NCBI RefSeq assembly: GCF_019090095.1
Contig: NZ_JAGQFP010000002.1
Coordinates: 1,240,001-1,304,000, forward strand
Direction of reading: 5' to 3'
Source: Stutzerimonas stutzeri
GTDB lineage: Bacteria; Pseudomonadota; Gammaproteobacteria; Pseudomonadales; Pseudomonadaceae
DNA: 64,000 bases
Within the stretch, counting starts at the first letter, position 1; each line of letters starts with the position of its first letter. The notes beneath the pieces were generated by a model, which was not told the origin of the DNA, did no database searches, and worked only from the letters and a program-made list of their open reading frames with translations. This document shows, piece by piece, positions 48,984 through 57,983 of this stretch. The translations under genes and the position numbers were made by a program.

Positions 48984-50360
48984 TCAACGCACGCCGGAGT
49001 TGCGCAGCGCCGCCGGGGTGTACTGGTTGGAGTTGGCTTCGTAGTTGTAGACGTACGGGTTCTTTTCCTCGTTCTTCATCCCCATCACCAGGTAGCGACC
49101 GGAGACCAGGTCATACAGGGTTTCCATCGCGTAGAGCGGTACCTGTACGTTGAAGAAGTATTCCGAATGCGCCTCGGCTACACGCCACAGCGTGTTACGA
49201 CCGTCGTAGTGATCGATGACCGCCGCCTGCCAGGTGTCCTCGTCGATGAAGAAATGACGCTTGGCGTAGATGTGCCGTTCGCCAGTCTTGAGGGTCGCTT
49301 CGACTTCCCACACACGGTGCAGCTCGTAGCGGGTCAGGTCCTGATTGATATGGCCTGCGCGGATGATGTCGTCGTATTTCAGCTTCGGCGAATCCAGGCG
49401 ATAGGCGTTGTAGGGGATGTACATCTCCTTCTTGCCCACCAGCTTCCAGTCATAGCGATCCGGTGCGCCGTTGAACATGTCCAGGTTGTCGGAGGTGCGC
49501 AGGCCGTCGGCTGCGGTGCCCGGGCCGTCATAGGCGACCTGCGGGGCGCGGCGAACGCGACGCTGGCCGGCGTTATAGATCCACGCCATGCGTGGCTCCT
49601 TGACCTGGTCGAGGGTCTCGTGAACCAGCAGGACGTTGCCGGCCAGGCGTGACGGTTCGGTGACTTGCTGTTTGAAGTAGAACAGCACGTTGCCATGCTT
49701 CTGCGGATCATAGTCGCGCAGGGTGTCGGTATAGACCACTTCGTCGACGAATTTGACCAGGTTGTAGCTGCCGTTCACCTGGGGGGTCGCCTGGGCCACG
49801 ACGCGGCGAGCCGAGCCGCCACGGTAGCGTGTGATGTGGTTCCAGATGACTTCCAGGCCGTTCTGGGGAATCGGGAACGCGATGGCGGTATCGAAGTTTT
49901 CCAGGCCATTGCCGCCGCCGGTCAGCTGGGTGTGGGTGGCGTTCTTCTTCGCCGCGTCATCGATCCGCTGAGGCACGGCGGCGCTGCGGTGGGTTTCGAA
50001 AACCGGCAGACGGTAGGTATCGGGGTAGCGCTTGAGCATGGCGATCTGGCCGGGGCTCAGGTTGTCCTTGTACTGCTCGAAGTTCTGCGCGGTGATGGTG
50101 AACTTCGGCTTTTCGTCCGGATACGGATCGTTGACGAAACCTTCTTCGCTGACGCCGGCAGCGTCCTTCGGCAGACCACCGGTCCAGGCCGGGATGGTGC
50201 CGGCCGCATTGCCGGCTTTCTCGGCCCCTAGCGGCGTCAGGCTGTCGCCCAGCTTGGCGGCTTCGGACTCCGATACGGCTGCCACGGCTCCGTTGGCCAG
50301 CAGTGCGCTTGCCAGCAAAGAGAGTGTGAGTGCCCCCGTCTTCAACGTCATATTGTTCAT
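48984..50360 (-). CDS. DUF1329 outer-membrane-associated protein
   Basis: A 458-residue exported protein from ATG 50360 with AGGACC upstream. The signal peptide covers residues 1-29 (LKTGALTLSLLASALLANGA). The DUF1329 core shows LTPLGAEKAGNAAGTIPAWT, GNVLFYFKQQVTEP, RMAWIYNAGQRRVRRAP and YEANSNQYTPAALRNSGVR. The fold resembles LolA/LolB-like lipid-binding beta-barrels by family description. It is often found near RND or lipid genes in pseudomonads; here it stands alone. The function is unproven. Confidence 0.88.
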   Translation of the reverse strand: MNNMTLKTGALTLSLLASALLANGAVAAVSESEAAKLGDSLTPLGAEKAGNAAGTIPAWTGGLPKDAAGVSEEGFVNDPYPDEKPKFTITAQNFEQYKDNLSPGQIAMLKRYPDTYRLPVFETHRSAAVPQRIDDAAKKNATHTQLTGGGNGLENFDTAIAFPIPQNGLEVIWNHITRYRGGSARRVVAQATPQVNGSYNLVKFVDEVVYTDTLRDYDPQKHGNVLFYFKQQVTEPSRLAGNVLLVHETLDQVKEPRMAWIYNAGQRRVRRAPQVAYDGPGTAADGLRTSDNLDMFNGAPDRYDWKLVGKKEMYIPYNAYRLDSPKLKYDDIIRAGHINQDLTRYELHRVWEVEATLKTGERHIYAKRHFFIDEDTWQAAVIDHYDGRNTLWRVAEAHSEYFFNVQVPLYAMETLYDLVSGRYLVMGMKNEEKNPYVYNYEANSNQYTPAALRNSGVR

Positions 50361-50758
50361 TGTTAGGTCCTGTTGATACTCGGTAACTGATGCCTGCTCG
50401 CAGGTGGCGGCTGCTACGCATGCGGCGAGCGGGCCGTTACTGGCCCGTGGACTCGCCGCAAGGTGTGATGACAAGCGCCGATCGCTCGATTCCGCGGCAG
50501 TCCCGCCTGCTCGCTCAAGCCAGGCGCACGCTCTATTTCGGAAGTTCGAGACGATGAGGGTGAAGCTGCGACGGACTATAAGTCAACAAACGAGACGGGG
50601 CCTATCTGCATAAATGGCGCAAATACCCGGCAAATTGCCATCTCTCGGGTCGGTATTCGTTTGGTCGGGAAGTGCTGAACCGGCCGTCTCGCCTCGGTAG
50701 ACTCCGCAGCCACTCGTGCGGCCGTTCCAGGCCGGTGGAATGGCTTATGGAGGTTCGG
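50361..50758. other. Non-coding divergent region with a large hairpin
   Basis: About 400 bp between the divergent DUF1329 gene and a small membrane-protein gene. It contains a large hairpin: GCGGCGAGCGGGCC (50422-50435) pairs with GGCCCG (50442-50447) and, after a 4-base bulge, CTCGCCGC (50452-50459). It lies within the likely DUF1329 leader. ATGGC...GCCAT arms occur near 50611-50640. No convincing gene is present. Confidence 0.55.
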
Positions 50759-51031
50759 GTGTTTTTGCAGATCAGCGTTGCGGGACTGGCCAGCCTCTGT
50801 CCCTTGCTCAATTCGATGGCGTTGCTGATTGCGCTCGGTGGCGCCTGGTTGCTGCTGGCTACCCGCTGGCGCCAGCAATTGGCGAGTCAGTTGACGGCCG
50901 CCCGCCGCGAAGCGAGCGGCGCGCGGGCGAGTTTAACGGCGACTCAGCGCGTGGATCGGTTTTTCTACGGATTCGGCTTCAGCAGCCTGGCGGTTGCCTG
51001 GCTGCTGTCCTCGTTCACTCGGCTGATCTGA
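50759..51031 (+). CDS. Small two-helix membrane protein (hypothetical)
   Basis: A 90-residue frame starting with GTG 50759 behind ATGGAGGT; ATG 50747 is an alternative in frame. A first membrane helix (LNSMALLIALGGAWLLLAT) is followed by a charged helical stretch (RQQLASQLTAARREASGARA) and a second hydrophobic segment (FYGFGFSSLAVAWLLSSFT). I recognise no family. Codon choice is ordinary for the window. Confidence 0.55.
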   Translation: MFLQISVAGLASLCPLLNSMALLIALGGAWLLLATRWRQQLASQLTAARREASGARASLTATQRVDRFFYGFGFSSLAVAWLLSSFTRLI

Positions 51032-51055
51032 ATGACGACAGCCGCCGGCTGGCGC

Positions 51056-52222
51056 TTATAGGCTCAAGCCCGCCTTCAGCCGGTGCTGGTTGCGCACGGG
51101 GGTGGCGTACTGCTGGATCAGGTAGGGCTGCTGCACGCTCGGGCAGGCGGCCAGGCGCTTGCTCCATTCGGCTTCGGCGCGTGCAATCTCTTCCTGACTG
51201 AACAATTCGGTGAGTTCGGGAATCGGCAGTGCCGGGTCGCGACCGTCCCAGATCCGGTAGGCCAGGTAATTGACCGGAAACAGTCGGTAGTCGCCGAGAA
51301 TCTGTTGGTCGATCTCGACGGCCAGCTGCTTGGGGTCGTCCGGAACCTCGCTGATCGGCGTGCCGAAGCTGACGTGCACGCGCCCCTTATAACCGGTGAT
51401 CCCCAGCGCGATGCTGGTGTCATCTTCCCCGGGTGCCTTGATGTAGCTGCCAGTCGTGGCGCGGATGTAGAGCTCGCGCGCCTTGGCCTGGTCACAGGGG
51501 TCGTATTCGTAGCTGATCGAGACCGGGGTTGGCCGCAGTGCGGCCAGGGCCTGGGCGAACGGCTCGTCTTTGCGGCTCATGTGCAGCATTTTCAGGATCG
51601 CCGAGTCGGTGCGATCGTCGCCGTCCTTGGCGCGGCCTTCGGCCTGAGCTATCCAGATCGACTCCCCATCCTTGAGAATGGAGTGGTTGATGTAGGCGGA
51701 CAGCAGCTGATAGGCCGCCAGTTTCTCCCGTCTGCCGGTCACCGAGCGGCGCACGATGAAGCTCTTGTTCAGCCGCATCAGGTCGCTGACGAAGGGGCGC
51801 TGCAGCAGGTTGTCGCCGATGGCGATGCGCGGTGTGCGCATTCTGGCCTGATACAGCGCATAGTTGACGAAGGCCGGATCCATGACGATATCGCGGTGGT
51901 TGGCCAGGAAAAGATAGGGGCAACCTTGCTGCAGCTTGTCCAGCCCGGAATAGGTGATGCCGTCGGTGGCGCGCTCGATGGTGCGGTCCAGGTACATCTC
52001 GATCCGCGCTTGCAGCGTGTCGACCGAATGGATACTGGCGAACTCGCGACGCAGACGTTGCGCTATAAGAGGTTTAAGCATCCAGCCCATTGGGCCGGCC
52101 AGCCGTGGAAAGCGAAAATGCGCCAGAATGTCGAGGAATTCCCGGTCGGCGAACAGGCGCGCCATGACAGCAGGGACTTCATTGTCGGCATAGGGTCGGA
52201 TGGCTTCGAATTCGTCCATCAT
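51056..52222 (-). CDS. 1-acyl-glycerol-3-phosphate acyltransferase family protein
   Basis: A 388-residue acyltransferase. ATG 52222 or 52219 (MMDEFEAIRPYADNEVPAVM) is preferred to upstream starts because relatives begin here and AGAGAG precedes it. The PlsC/LPLAT motifs are visible: CPYLFLANHRDIVMDPAFVN with the catalytic His, FIVRRSVTGRR, and IWIAQAEGRAKDGDDRTD. Unlike the standard NHX4D, the His and following Asp are separated by five residues, as in this subgroup. Probable role in phospholipid or ornithine-lipid acylation; the acceptor is unknown. Confidence 0.88.
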   Translation of the reverse strand: MMDEFEAIRPYADNEVPAVMARLFADREFLDILAHFRFPRLAGPMGWMLKPLIAQRLRREFASIHSVDTLQARIEMYLDRTIERATDGITYSGLDKLQQGCPYLFLANHRDIVMDPAFVNYALYQARMRTPRIAIGDNLLQRPFVSDLMRLNKSFIVRRSVTGRREKLAAYQLLSAYINHSILKDGESIWIAQAEGRAKDGDDRTDSAILKMLHMSRKDEPFAQALAALRPTPVSISYEYDPCDQAKARELYIRATTGSYIKAPGEDDTSIALGITGYKGRVHVSFGTPISEVPDDPKQLAVEIDQQILGDYRLFPVNYLAYRIWDGRDPALPIPELTELFSQEEIARAEAEWSKRLAACPSVQQPYLIQQYATPVRNQHRLKAGLSL

Positions 52223-52461
52223 GCTCTCTGTAAGGGAAACAACTGAATAACCCCGGTCGTTGGGGGTGAAGATGAGGCCGTCGAATTCGGCGCGGTCACG
52301 CGCTGGCATAGTCATCGAACGCAGGGCTGACCTGATTCGATCATCCGCAGCGCGGGTCTCGCCTATGCTTCGAACGACGCCATTCCGGACGGGTAGCGTT
52401 CGCCGGAAAGTCAAAGGACTCAGATGGGCGATTATAGCGGCAAGTCACGTGGGAGACGCTG

Positions 52462-52644
52462 ATGCTGGAGTCACAGGACTATCAATGCCCTTATTGCGGT
52501 GAGGGGGTCGAGGCGCTGCTCGATCTGAGCGGTGGTGATCAACGCTACATCGAAGACTGCCCGGTCTGCTGTCGCCCCATCGTTTTCGATCTGCAAACCG
52601 ACGGTGTCGACTGGCAGCTCGCGGTGTTGAGGGAGGACGAGTAG
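52462..52644 (+). CDS. CPXCG motif cysteine-rich protein
   Basis: A 60-residue protein from ATG 52462 (MLESQDYQCPYCGEGVEALL) with two zinc-knuckle pairs, CPYC and CPVC, in a layout typical of the small CPXCG zinc-ribbon family. It ends directly before the DUF2007 gene (stop then ATG with no gap), so the two are coupled. The function is unknown. Confidence 0.88.
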   Translation: MLESQDYQCPYCGEGVEALLDLSGGDQRYIEDCPVCCRPIVFDLQTDGVDWQLAVLREDE

Positions 52645-52905
52645 ATGCAGCGCATTTACGAGCCGCGCGATCTGCTCGAGGCGGAAATGCTACGTGGCAT
52701 GCTGGCCGCAGAGGGTATCGAGGCGTACCTCACGGGGCGCCATCTGATCGGCGCCGTGGGCGAGCTGCCGGCCGCCGGTCTGCTCGGGCTGATGGTCGCC
52801 GACGAGCAGGCCGAGCGCGCACGTGAGCTGATCGCTGAGTACAATGGCGCCGAACCTTTGCCCGGTGACGAACCTGAAAGCTATCCGGGCGAGCTCATCT
52901 GCTGA
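52645..52905 (+). CDS. DUF2007 domain protein
   Basis: An 86-residue protein (MQRIYEPRDLLEAEMLRGML, AEGIEAYLTGRHLIGAVGEL, GLLGLMVADEQAERARELI). The fold is the PII-like ferredoxin type annotated as DUF2007, often a putative signal-transducing domain. It starts immediately after the zinc-ribbon gene and precedes the SRAP gene on the same strand. Confidence 0.88.
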   Translation: MQRIYEPRDLLEAEMLRGMLAAEGIEAYLTGRHLIGAVGELPAAGLLGLMVADEQAERARELIAEYNGAEPLPGDEPESYPGELIC

Positions 52906-52976
52906 CACCCGCGGATGAGACCTGCCGCTGACGTCGATGGGCGTCTCCTTCGATCCGCCGTTGATGAGTTTTGCCC

Positions 52977-53597
52977 ATGTGTGGCCGCTATGCCTTGTTT
53001 CGCTGGAGCCCGGCGTTCGCCGCGATATCCGGATTTCCTGCTGACCAGCAACCGCACTGGAGCCTGGCGCCCGGTGCGACGGTATTGCTGCTGCGACAGC
53101 TCGACGACCAACTGCAGCTCAGCAGCGTGCGTTGGGGACTGACCCCTGCCTGGCTTACCGATTTCAGCTGCACACCGGCCCAGGCGCGTGCCGAAACGCT
53201 CGCCGAGCAGCCGATGTTTCGCGATGCCTTTCGCTTGCGCCGCGGCGTCTTGCCTGCCAACGGCTTCTACGAGTGGCGGGGCAGCGCGCGCAAGCGGCCG
53301 TACTGGATGACCGGCGCGGACTCCTTGATGTACTTCGCCGCGCTCTGGGAGGCCTATCCCGTTCAGGGGCATACCTATCTCAGCGCGGCGGTGGTGACCG
53401 TGCCGGCGGCGAACCAGCGCCGTCCCCTGCTACTCGATCAGGCAGCGATGACGGCCTGGCTTGATCCGCAGACACCGGTGGAGGCGGTACAGGCGCTGCT
53501 GACCGCGCCGCAGCCGGGGCTGCGTGAAAGGCCGCTGGCGACCCTGGTCAACGATCCCAAGCTGGATGCGCCGCAATGCCTGACGCCAGCGAACTAG
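52977..53597 (+). CDS. SRAP/HMCES-type abasic-site sensor protease (YedK-like)
   Basis: A 206-residue SOS-response-associated peptidase. After Met removal Cys2 (MCGRYALF) forms a stable thiazolidine crosslink with abasic sites in single-stranded DNA. Other conserved residues are visible: WSLAPGATV, RWGLTPAWL with AQARAETLAE, LPANGFYEWRG with the catalytic Glu, and a His equivalent region. ATG 52977 is chosen because it places Cys at position 2; the earlier TTG would add residues before it. No strong Shine-Dalgarno is seen. Confidence 0.94.
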   Translation: MCGRYALFRWSPAFAAISGFPADQQPHWSLAPGATVLLLRQLDDQLQLSSVRWGLTPAWLTDFSCTPAQARAETLAEQPMFRDAFRLRRGVLPANGFYEWRGSARKRPYWMTGADSLMYFAALWEAYPVQGHTYLSAAVVTVPAANQRRPLLLDQAAMTAWLDPQTPVEAVQALLTAPQPGLRERPLATLVNDPKLDAPQCLTPAN

Positions 53598-53694
53598 GCG
53601 CCGATCGCACACTCGCATGATCTTGGACCCTCGCCGGTTGCCCGGCGCGCGGGCTCGCTCTAGCATACGGCGCAGCATTCATGGGAGACGCGAC

Positions 53695-54504
53695 ATGTTC
53701 AAGCCGCATTCATTAGCGCTTCTGCTGACGGCCTCCGCGCTGGTTGGCTGTCAGGCGGTCAATACCACCAGTGGCGGCGCAGTCGGGGTCGACCGCAAGC
53801 AATATATGTTCAGCATGCTGTCGACCGAGCAGGTCAATCAGATGTACGCCCAGTCTTATCAACAGACCCTCAGCGAGGCGTCCAAGAAGGGTGTTCTGGA
53901 AAAGAGCAGCGCCGTGAGCAAGCGCGTCAACGCCGTTGCCCAGCGGCTGATCGCCGAAGTGCCGGCGTTTCGCCCGGATGCGGCGCAGTGGAACTGGGAG
54001 GTCAACGTGATCGACAGCCCGGAACTGAACGCCAACTGTGGTCCGGGCGGCAAGATCATTTTCTATACGGGGCTGATCGAGAAGCTGAAACTGACCGATG
54101 ATGAGATCGCCGCGGTGATGGGGCATGAGATTGCCCACGCCCTGCGTGAGCATGGCCGCGAGGCCATGTCGAAGGCCTACGGCGTACAGATGGCGACGCA
54201 GATCGGCTCGGCCTTCGGCGTCGGAGACGGCAGTCTGCAGCTGGCCAACATGGGGGTGGAGTATCTGATGACGCTGCCCAACAGCCGCAGCAACGAGAAC
54301 GAGGCGGATCTGATCGGGCTGGAGCTGGCTGCCCGTGCCGGCTACAACCCGAACGCGGCGATCAGTCTTTGGGAGAAGATGGCAGCGGCTGGCAGTTCGG
54401 CGCCGCCGGAGTTTCTCAGCACCCACCCTTCATCGAGCAGTCGTACGAAGGCGCTGCAGGCCGCCATTCCCAAGGTGATGCCGCTGTATCAGAAGAACCG
54501 TTGA
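53695..54504 (+). CDS. M48 family metalloprotease lipoprotein
   Basis: A 269-residue lipoprotein from ATG 53695 behind GGGAGA. The signal MFKPHSLALLLTASALVGC has a lipobox with Cys19. The gluzincin motif AAVMGHEIAHALREHGRE is complete, and the downstream SRSNENEADLIGLELAARAG supplies the third zinc ligand. It resembles the LoiP/YcaL envelope quality-control proteases. Convergent with the SnoaL-like gene, with a 24-bp gap. Confidence 0.92.
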   Translation: MFKPHSLALLLTASALVGCQAVNTTSGGAVGVDRKQYMFSMLSTEQVNQMYAQSYQQTLSEASKKGVLEKSSAVSKRVNAVAQRLIAEVPAFRPDAAQWNWEVNVIDSPELNANCGPGGKIIFYTGLIEKLKLTDDEIAAVMGHEIAHALREHGREAMSKAYGVQMATQIGSAFGVGDGSLQLANMGVEYLMTLPNSRSNENEADLIGLELAARAGYNPNAAISLWEKMAAAGSSAPPEFLSTHPSSSSRTKALQAAIPKVMPLYQKNR

Positions 54505-54528
54505 GGTCGAATGGTGCCGTCGCCCGGC

Positions 54529-54972
54529 TCAGGTCGGCGGCAGCGTGACTGGCATGGGGGTGTCCATCCCCATCTGCTTGCGGGCGCTTTCGAGGTCGAA
54601 CAGCGTATTGATTTCTTCGATGTCGCCGCCCGGGTTGAGCGTCCAGATCGACATCGCGGCGACGGTGAGGATCTTGCCGGTCGGCGGATGACCGAATGCC
54701 GTTTTCACCAGGGTGCCGAACAGCGTACTCGAGGTCACCACGCGGTTGCCGTCGCTGAGGCATTCGTCCACGACCACTTCCAGGTCCGGCATTGCCTGGC
54801 GAATTTCCCTCACGATCAGGCCGAAGCCGGCACTGTTGACCGGTTGCGCGATGAACGAACTCTTGTAACTGAAATACCGGCTCTGCAGCTGTTCGGCCAG
54901 CGCCAGTCGTCCCTTGCTCCAGCTCAGGTCGATGTGCTGCCGAACCCGCCGTTTTCGTTCATCCGGTGACAT
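54529..54972 (-). CDS. SnoaL-like / ester cyclase family protein
   Basis: A 147-residue protein of the NTF2-like fold. DLEVVVDECLSDGNRVVTSS and TAAMSIW-like VAAMSIWTLNPGGDIEEINT with NTLFDLESARKQMGMD match the polyketide-cyclase-like SnoaL domain. The N-terminal segment (MSPDERKRRVRQHIDLSWSK) is charged. Activity is unknown; many members are binding proteins. It lies between the M48 protease gene and the manganese exporter gene. Confidence 0.75.
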   Translation of the reverse strand: MSPDERKRRVRQHIDLSWSKGRLALAEQLQSRYFSYKSSFIAQPVNSAGFGLIVREIRQAMPDLEVVVDECLSDGNRVVTSSTLFGTLVKTAFGHPPTGKILTVAAMSIWTLNPGGDIEEINTLFDLESARKQMGMDTPMPVTLPPT

Positions 54973-55057
54973 GCCGCCTGCTCCCCTCGAGTGCCGCCAG
55001 AATGCGGTGGAACGCGCACTCTAGCAGTACCGCGAAAGCGGCAATTTGCGCTGTGTA

Positions 55058-55645
55058 TCAGACTGGAAGCGTGCCACTCAGGTGCAGCGCCTGGTAGACG
55101 GCATACAGCGCGAGGGCGGCGAAGCCGATCGCGGCGATCCGACGAATCAGCGTGAGTGGCATCCGGTCGGCGGCGAAATTGCCGGCCAGTACGACCGGTA
55201 CGTTGGCGATCAGCATGCCCAGGGTCGTGCCGACGATGACCAGGATGAAGTCTGGATATTGCGCGGCGAGCATGACGGTGGCGACTTGGGTCTTGTCACC
55301 CATCTCGGCGAGGAAAAAGGCGATCAAGGTCGCGACGAAAGGGCCGAAACGGCGGCCGCGCGACGCCTCGTCTTCCTCGAGCTTGTCGGGGACCAGCGTC
55401 CACAATGCCACGGCGGCGAACGAGGCGGCGAGAATCCAGCTCAGCACGCTGGGCGAGACCAGCGACGACACCCAGTTGCCCACGGCACCGGCGGCCGCGT
55501 GATTGGCCAGCGTGGCGACGACGATGCCCCAGATGATCGGCAGCGGACGTCGATAGCGGGCCGCCAGCAGCAAGGCAAGCAGCTGCGTCTTGTCGCCGAT
55601 TTCAGCCAGCGCAACGATCAGGGTGGGGATGTAGAACGATTCCAA
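55058..55645 (-). CDS. GDT1/TMEM165 (UPF0016) manganese exporter
   Basis: A 195-residue inner-membrane protein with six helices in two homologous halves, each carrying the cation motif: ALAEIGDKTQLLALLLAARY and FLAEMGDKTQVATVMLAAQY. The family exports Mn2+ in bacteria (MneA in Vibrio) and moves Mn/Ca/H in eukaryotes. The start is set at TTG 55645 (LESFYIPTLIVALAEIGDKT) because AAGGAAG lies at good spacing and relatives start MES; the upstream ATGs lie inside the riboswitch leader. The Mn riboswitch at 55661-55854 strongly supports Mn export. Confidence 0.93.
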   Translation of the reverse strand: MESFYIPTLIVALAEIGDKTQLLALLLAARYRRPLPIIWGIVVATLANHAAAGAVGNWVSSLVSPSVLSWILAASFAAVALWTLVPDKLEEDEASRGRRFGPFVATLIAFFLAEMGDKTQVATVMLAAQYPDFILVIVGTTLGMLIANVPVVLAGNFAADRMPLTLIRRIAAIGFAALALYAVYQALHLSGTLPV

Positions 55646-55660
55646 AACGACTTCCTTGCA

Positions 55661-55854
55661 GGGGCGGGTCGACAAAATCACCATGACACGCACTGCCTGC
55701 CCGCCCCGGGTCAGGTGTACGTGTCACAGGTCTTGTCAAACCGAGCGCGAGCCGGCGAGGCCGGTTGCGCGGGTCGCATGCACCATGGTCTGTGGACCAA
55801 GTATGTTGATGCACGCCGGGCGAGCAGAGTGCTCGCCGGAGACTACTCCCCCAG
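55661..55854 (-). promoter_or_regulatory. yybP-ykoY type Mn2+ riboswitch
   Basis: In the leader of the GDT1-type exporter, the minus strand shows the conserved aptamer pieces in order: GGGGGAGTAGTC (55852-55841), CATCAACATACTTGG (55811-55797) and GTTTGACAAGACC (55741-55729). Next, GGGGCGGG (55707-55700) can pair with CCCGCCCC (55668-55661) close to the AAGGAAG ribosome site. This suggests that a switch exposes the ribosome site when Mn2+ binds. Confidence 0.87.
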
Positions 55855-55910
55855 GACGGCGGCGAGTGTGCCCAAGCCTGGCGCATTGTGCAAGGGTGGG
55901 CGGCGAGCGA

Positions 55911-56909
55911 TCAGCTGCGTTGTGCGCGGTAGATGCGAAAGCCCTCAGCGTGGACGAGCGTTTCGCAGGTGCCCAGGTGGGCCTCGATCAGCGGCGGATA
56001 CCGGAGGAAGGCGTTGGCCACCAGGCGCAGTTCGCCGCCCGGTCGCAGATGACTGGCGGCGCGCTGCAGCAAGGTCTCGCTGGCTTCGTAGTGGGTATGC
56101 ACACCTTGATGAAACGGCGGGTTGCTGATGATCGCCGCGCAGTCGTCCGGCGCCGCGTCGATGCCATCCCCCGCGATGACCTGCGCATCCAGGCCATTGG
56201 CTGCCAGGGTCATGCGGCTGCTTTCGACGGCAAATGCATCGACGTCCAGCAGCACCACTTCGCTGGCGCGATAGCGGCGTTTCAGCGATGCGCCGATGAT
56301 CCCGGCGCCACAGCCGAAGTCCAGCAGCCGGCCGTCTGGCAACCCGTCGAGCTGGTCGAGCAGCAGGGCGGTTCCGCGGTCGAGCCGGCCGTGACTGAAC
56401 ACACCGGGCAGGCTGACGACCTGCAGCGGACCGTCAGCCAGCGGCAACTCGAAATGCTGCGCCAAGGCATGCAGTGCGGGGGCGGGTGGGGCGTTCGTCA
56501 CGCTGACCTGCCACAGCTGGCAGTGGCGCGCGCTGTCGAGTTTGCGCGGCTCGCCAACGCCTGCCAGTTGCCGGGCAGCGCGCTCGACCCCGGCGCGTTT
56601 CTCCCCAACCAGATACAGCGGGCGGCCCGGCAGCCTGGCTGCCAGTGCATTCAACAGATAATCGGTGAGCTCTCGCGACTTCGGCAGGAACAGCACAGCG
56701 GAATCGAACGCTGCCGCGGGCGGCTCGACGCCGAATGCACAGCGCCCGGCGAAGCGGCTCTGCAACCGCTGGTGCTCGCCGGCGTGCCAGCTCCAGCCGC
56801 GGGCAGCGGGCAGTTGGCCGAGCAGATCGTCGGCCGGCAAGCCGGCCAGCAGCACATCACCGCCGAAGAGTTCGGCCTGTCGCAGCAGTACTTCGCTTCG
56901 CGGATCCAT
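55911..56909 (-). CDS. rsmC: 16S rRNA m2G1207 methyltransferase RsmC
   Basis: A 332-residue methyltransferase with two tandem MTS-type domains. ATG 56909 ([20 protein letters not shown]) follows CCGGAGGC; the extra five upstream codons belong to that site. The C-terminal SAM domain has [20 protein letters not shown] and the N6/N2-methyltransferase motif [18 protein letters not shown]-terminal [20 protein letters not shown] also fits. Methylates G1207 of 16S rRNA in the small subunit. The exporter gene and its riboswitch follow on the same strand. Confidence 0.94.
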   Translation of the reverse strand: MDPRSEVLLRQAELFGGDVLLAGLPADDLLGQLPAARGWSWHAGEHQRLQSRFAGRCAFGVEPPAAAFDSAVLFLPKSRELTDYLLNALAARLPGRPLYLVGEKRAGVERAARQLAGVGEPRKLDSARHCQLWQVSVTNAPPAPALHALAQHFELPLADGPLQVVSLPGVFSHGRLDRGTALLLDQLDGLPDGRLLDFGCGAGIIGASLKRRYRASEVVLLDVDAFAVESSRMTLAANGLDAQVIAGDGIDAAPDDCAAIISNPPFHQGVHTHYEASETLLQRAASHLRPGGELRLVANAFLRYPPLIEAHLGTCETLVHAEGFRIYRAQRS

Positions 56910-56958
56910 GATGCCTCCGGACAAAAGCTGGCGAGCTTAGCAGTCGGAGGTCAAGGCG

Positions 56959-57921
56959 TCAGCCAACCTGCCGCTTCGGTGCGCCGGCAAAGAATGCCGC
57001 AGCGTTCTCGCACATCTGATCGACGATGCGCTGGCGTGCTTCACGGCTGCCCCAGGCGCTGTGGGGTGTCACGATCAGTCGCGGGACGTCTGCCGCCAGC
57101 AGCGGATTGTCATTGCTCGGCGGCTCGCTGGTGAGCACATCGGTGGCGGCGCCGCCCAGATGCCCGCTGCGCAGCGTATCGGCCAGCGCCTGCTCGTCGA
57201 TCAGGCCGCCGCGGGCAGTGTTGATGACGAATGCCGAGGGTTTCATCATGCGCAGCTCGCGTGCCCCGATGAGGTTACGCGTGTGCTCGGTCAGCGGGCA
57301 GTGCAGCGTCAGGGCATCGACCTGCGGCAGCAGCGCGTCGAGGTCCAGCCGATCGGCGCGGGCCGGGCGCCCTGGCAGGTTGCCGGTCAACACGCGCATG
57401 CCCAGCGCCTCGGCCAGCCTTGCCACCGCGCCACCCAATTCGCCATGACCGAGCACGCCCAAGGTCTTGCCAGCCAGCTCGATGATCGGAAAATCCAGCA
57501 GACAGAACTGCCCGCTCTCCTGCCAACGCCCGCGGGCCACGGCCCCCTGATAGTCGGGCAGACGTGTGGCGAGCGCGAGCAGTAGCATCAGCGTGTGTTG
57601 GGCGACGGTTGCGGTACCGTAGGCCTGGCAGTTGCTGACGACAATGCCGCGCCGTTTCGCCGCTTCCAGGTCGATGTTGTTGACGCCAGTGGCGGCCACC
57701 AGAATCAGTTTCAGGTCCGGGCAGGCGGCGAACACCGCATCGCTCAAGGCGACCTTGTTGACGATGGCGATCCCGGCACCTTGCAGTCGCTCGATGATCT
57801 GAGGGACGCTGGTCTGCGCATGGCAGACCAGGTCGTCGAAGGCCGATTGCAGCGGCGTCAGGTCCAGGTCACCCTGGTCGAGCGGGAAGAGGTCGAGGAA
57901 TACGGCGCGGCGGTTGCTCAT
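56959..57921 (-). CDS. D-2-hydroxyacid dehydrogenase
   Basis: A 320-residue NAD-dependent dehydrogenase of the glycerate/formate dehydrogenase group. The Rossmann motif LGVLGHGELGGAVARLAEAL is a GxGxxG, and the catalytic set is VINTARGGLIDEQALADTL (Arg), VLTSEPPSNDNPLL (Glu) and VTPHSAWGSREARQRIVDQM (His). Likely hydroxypyruvate or glyoxylate reductase; the substrate is not determinable. Divergent from the LysE gene with 62 bp between. Confidence 0.92.
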   Translation of the reverse strand: MSNRRAVFLDLFPLDQGDLDLTPLQSAFDDLVCHAQTSVPQIIERLQGAGIAIVNKVALSDAVFAACPDLKLILVAATGVNNIDLEAAKRRGIVVSNCQAYGTATVAQHTLMLLLALATRLPDYQGAVARGRWQESGQFCLLDFPIIELAGKTLGVLGHGELGGAVARLAEALGMRVLTGNLPGRPARADRLDLDALLPQVDALTLHCPLTEHTRNLIGARELRMMKPSAFVINTARGGLIDEQALADTLRSGHLGGAATDVLTSEPPSNDNPLLAADVPRLIVTPHSAWGSREARQRIVDQMCENAAAFFAGAPKRQVG

Positions 57922-57983
57922 GGACTTTACTCGTAAGAATCGTTGGGCGGAGGTCCCGCCCCTGGAAATAGCGGAGTCGGTAG

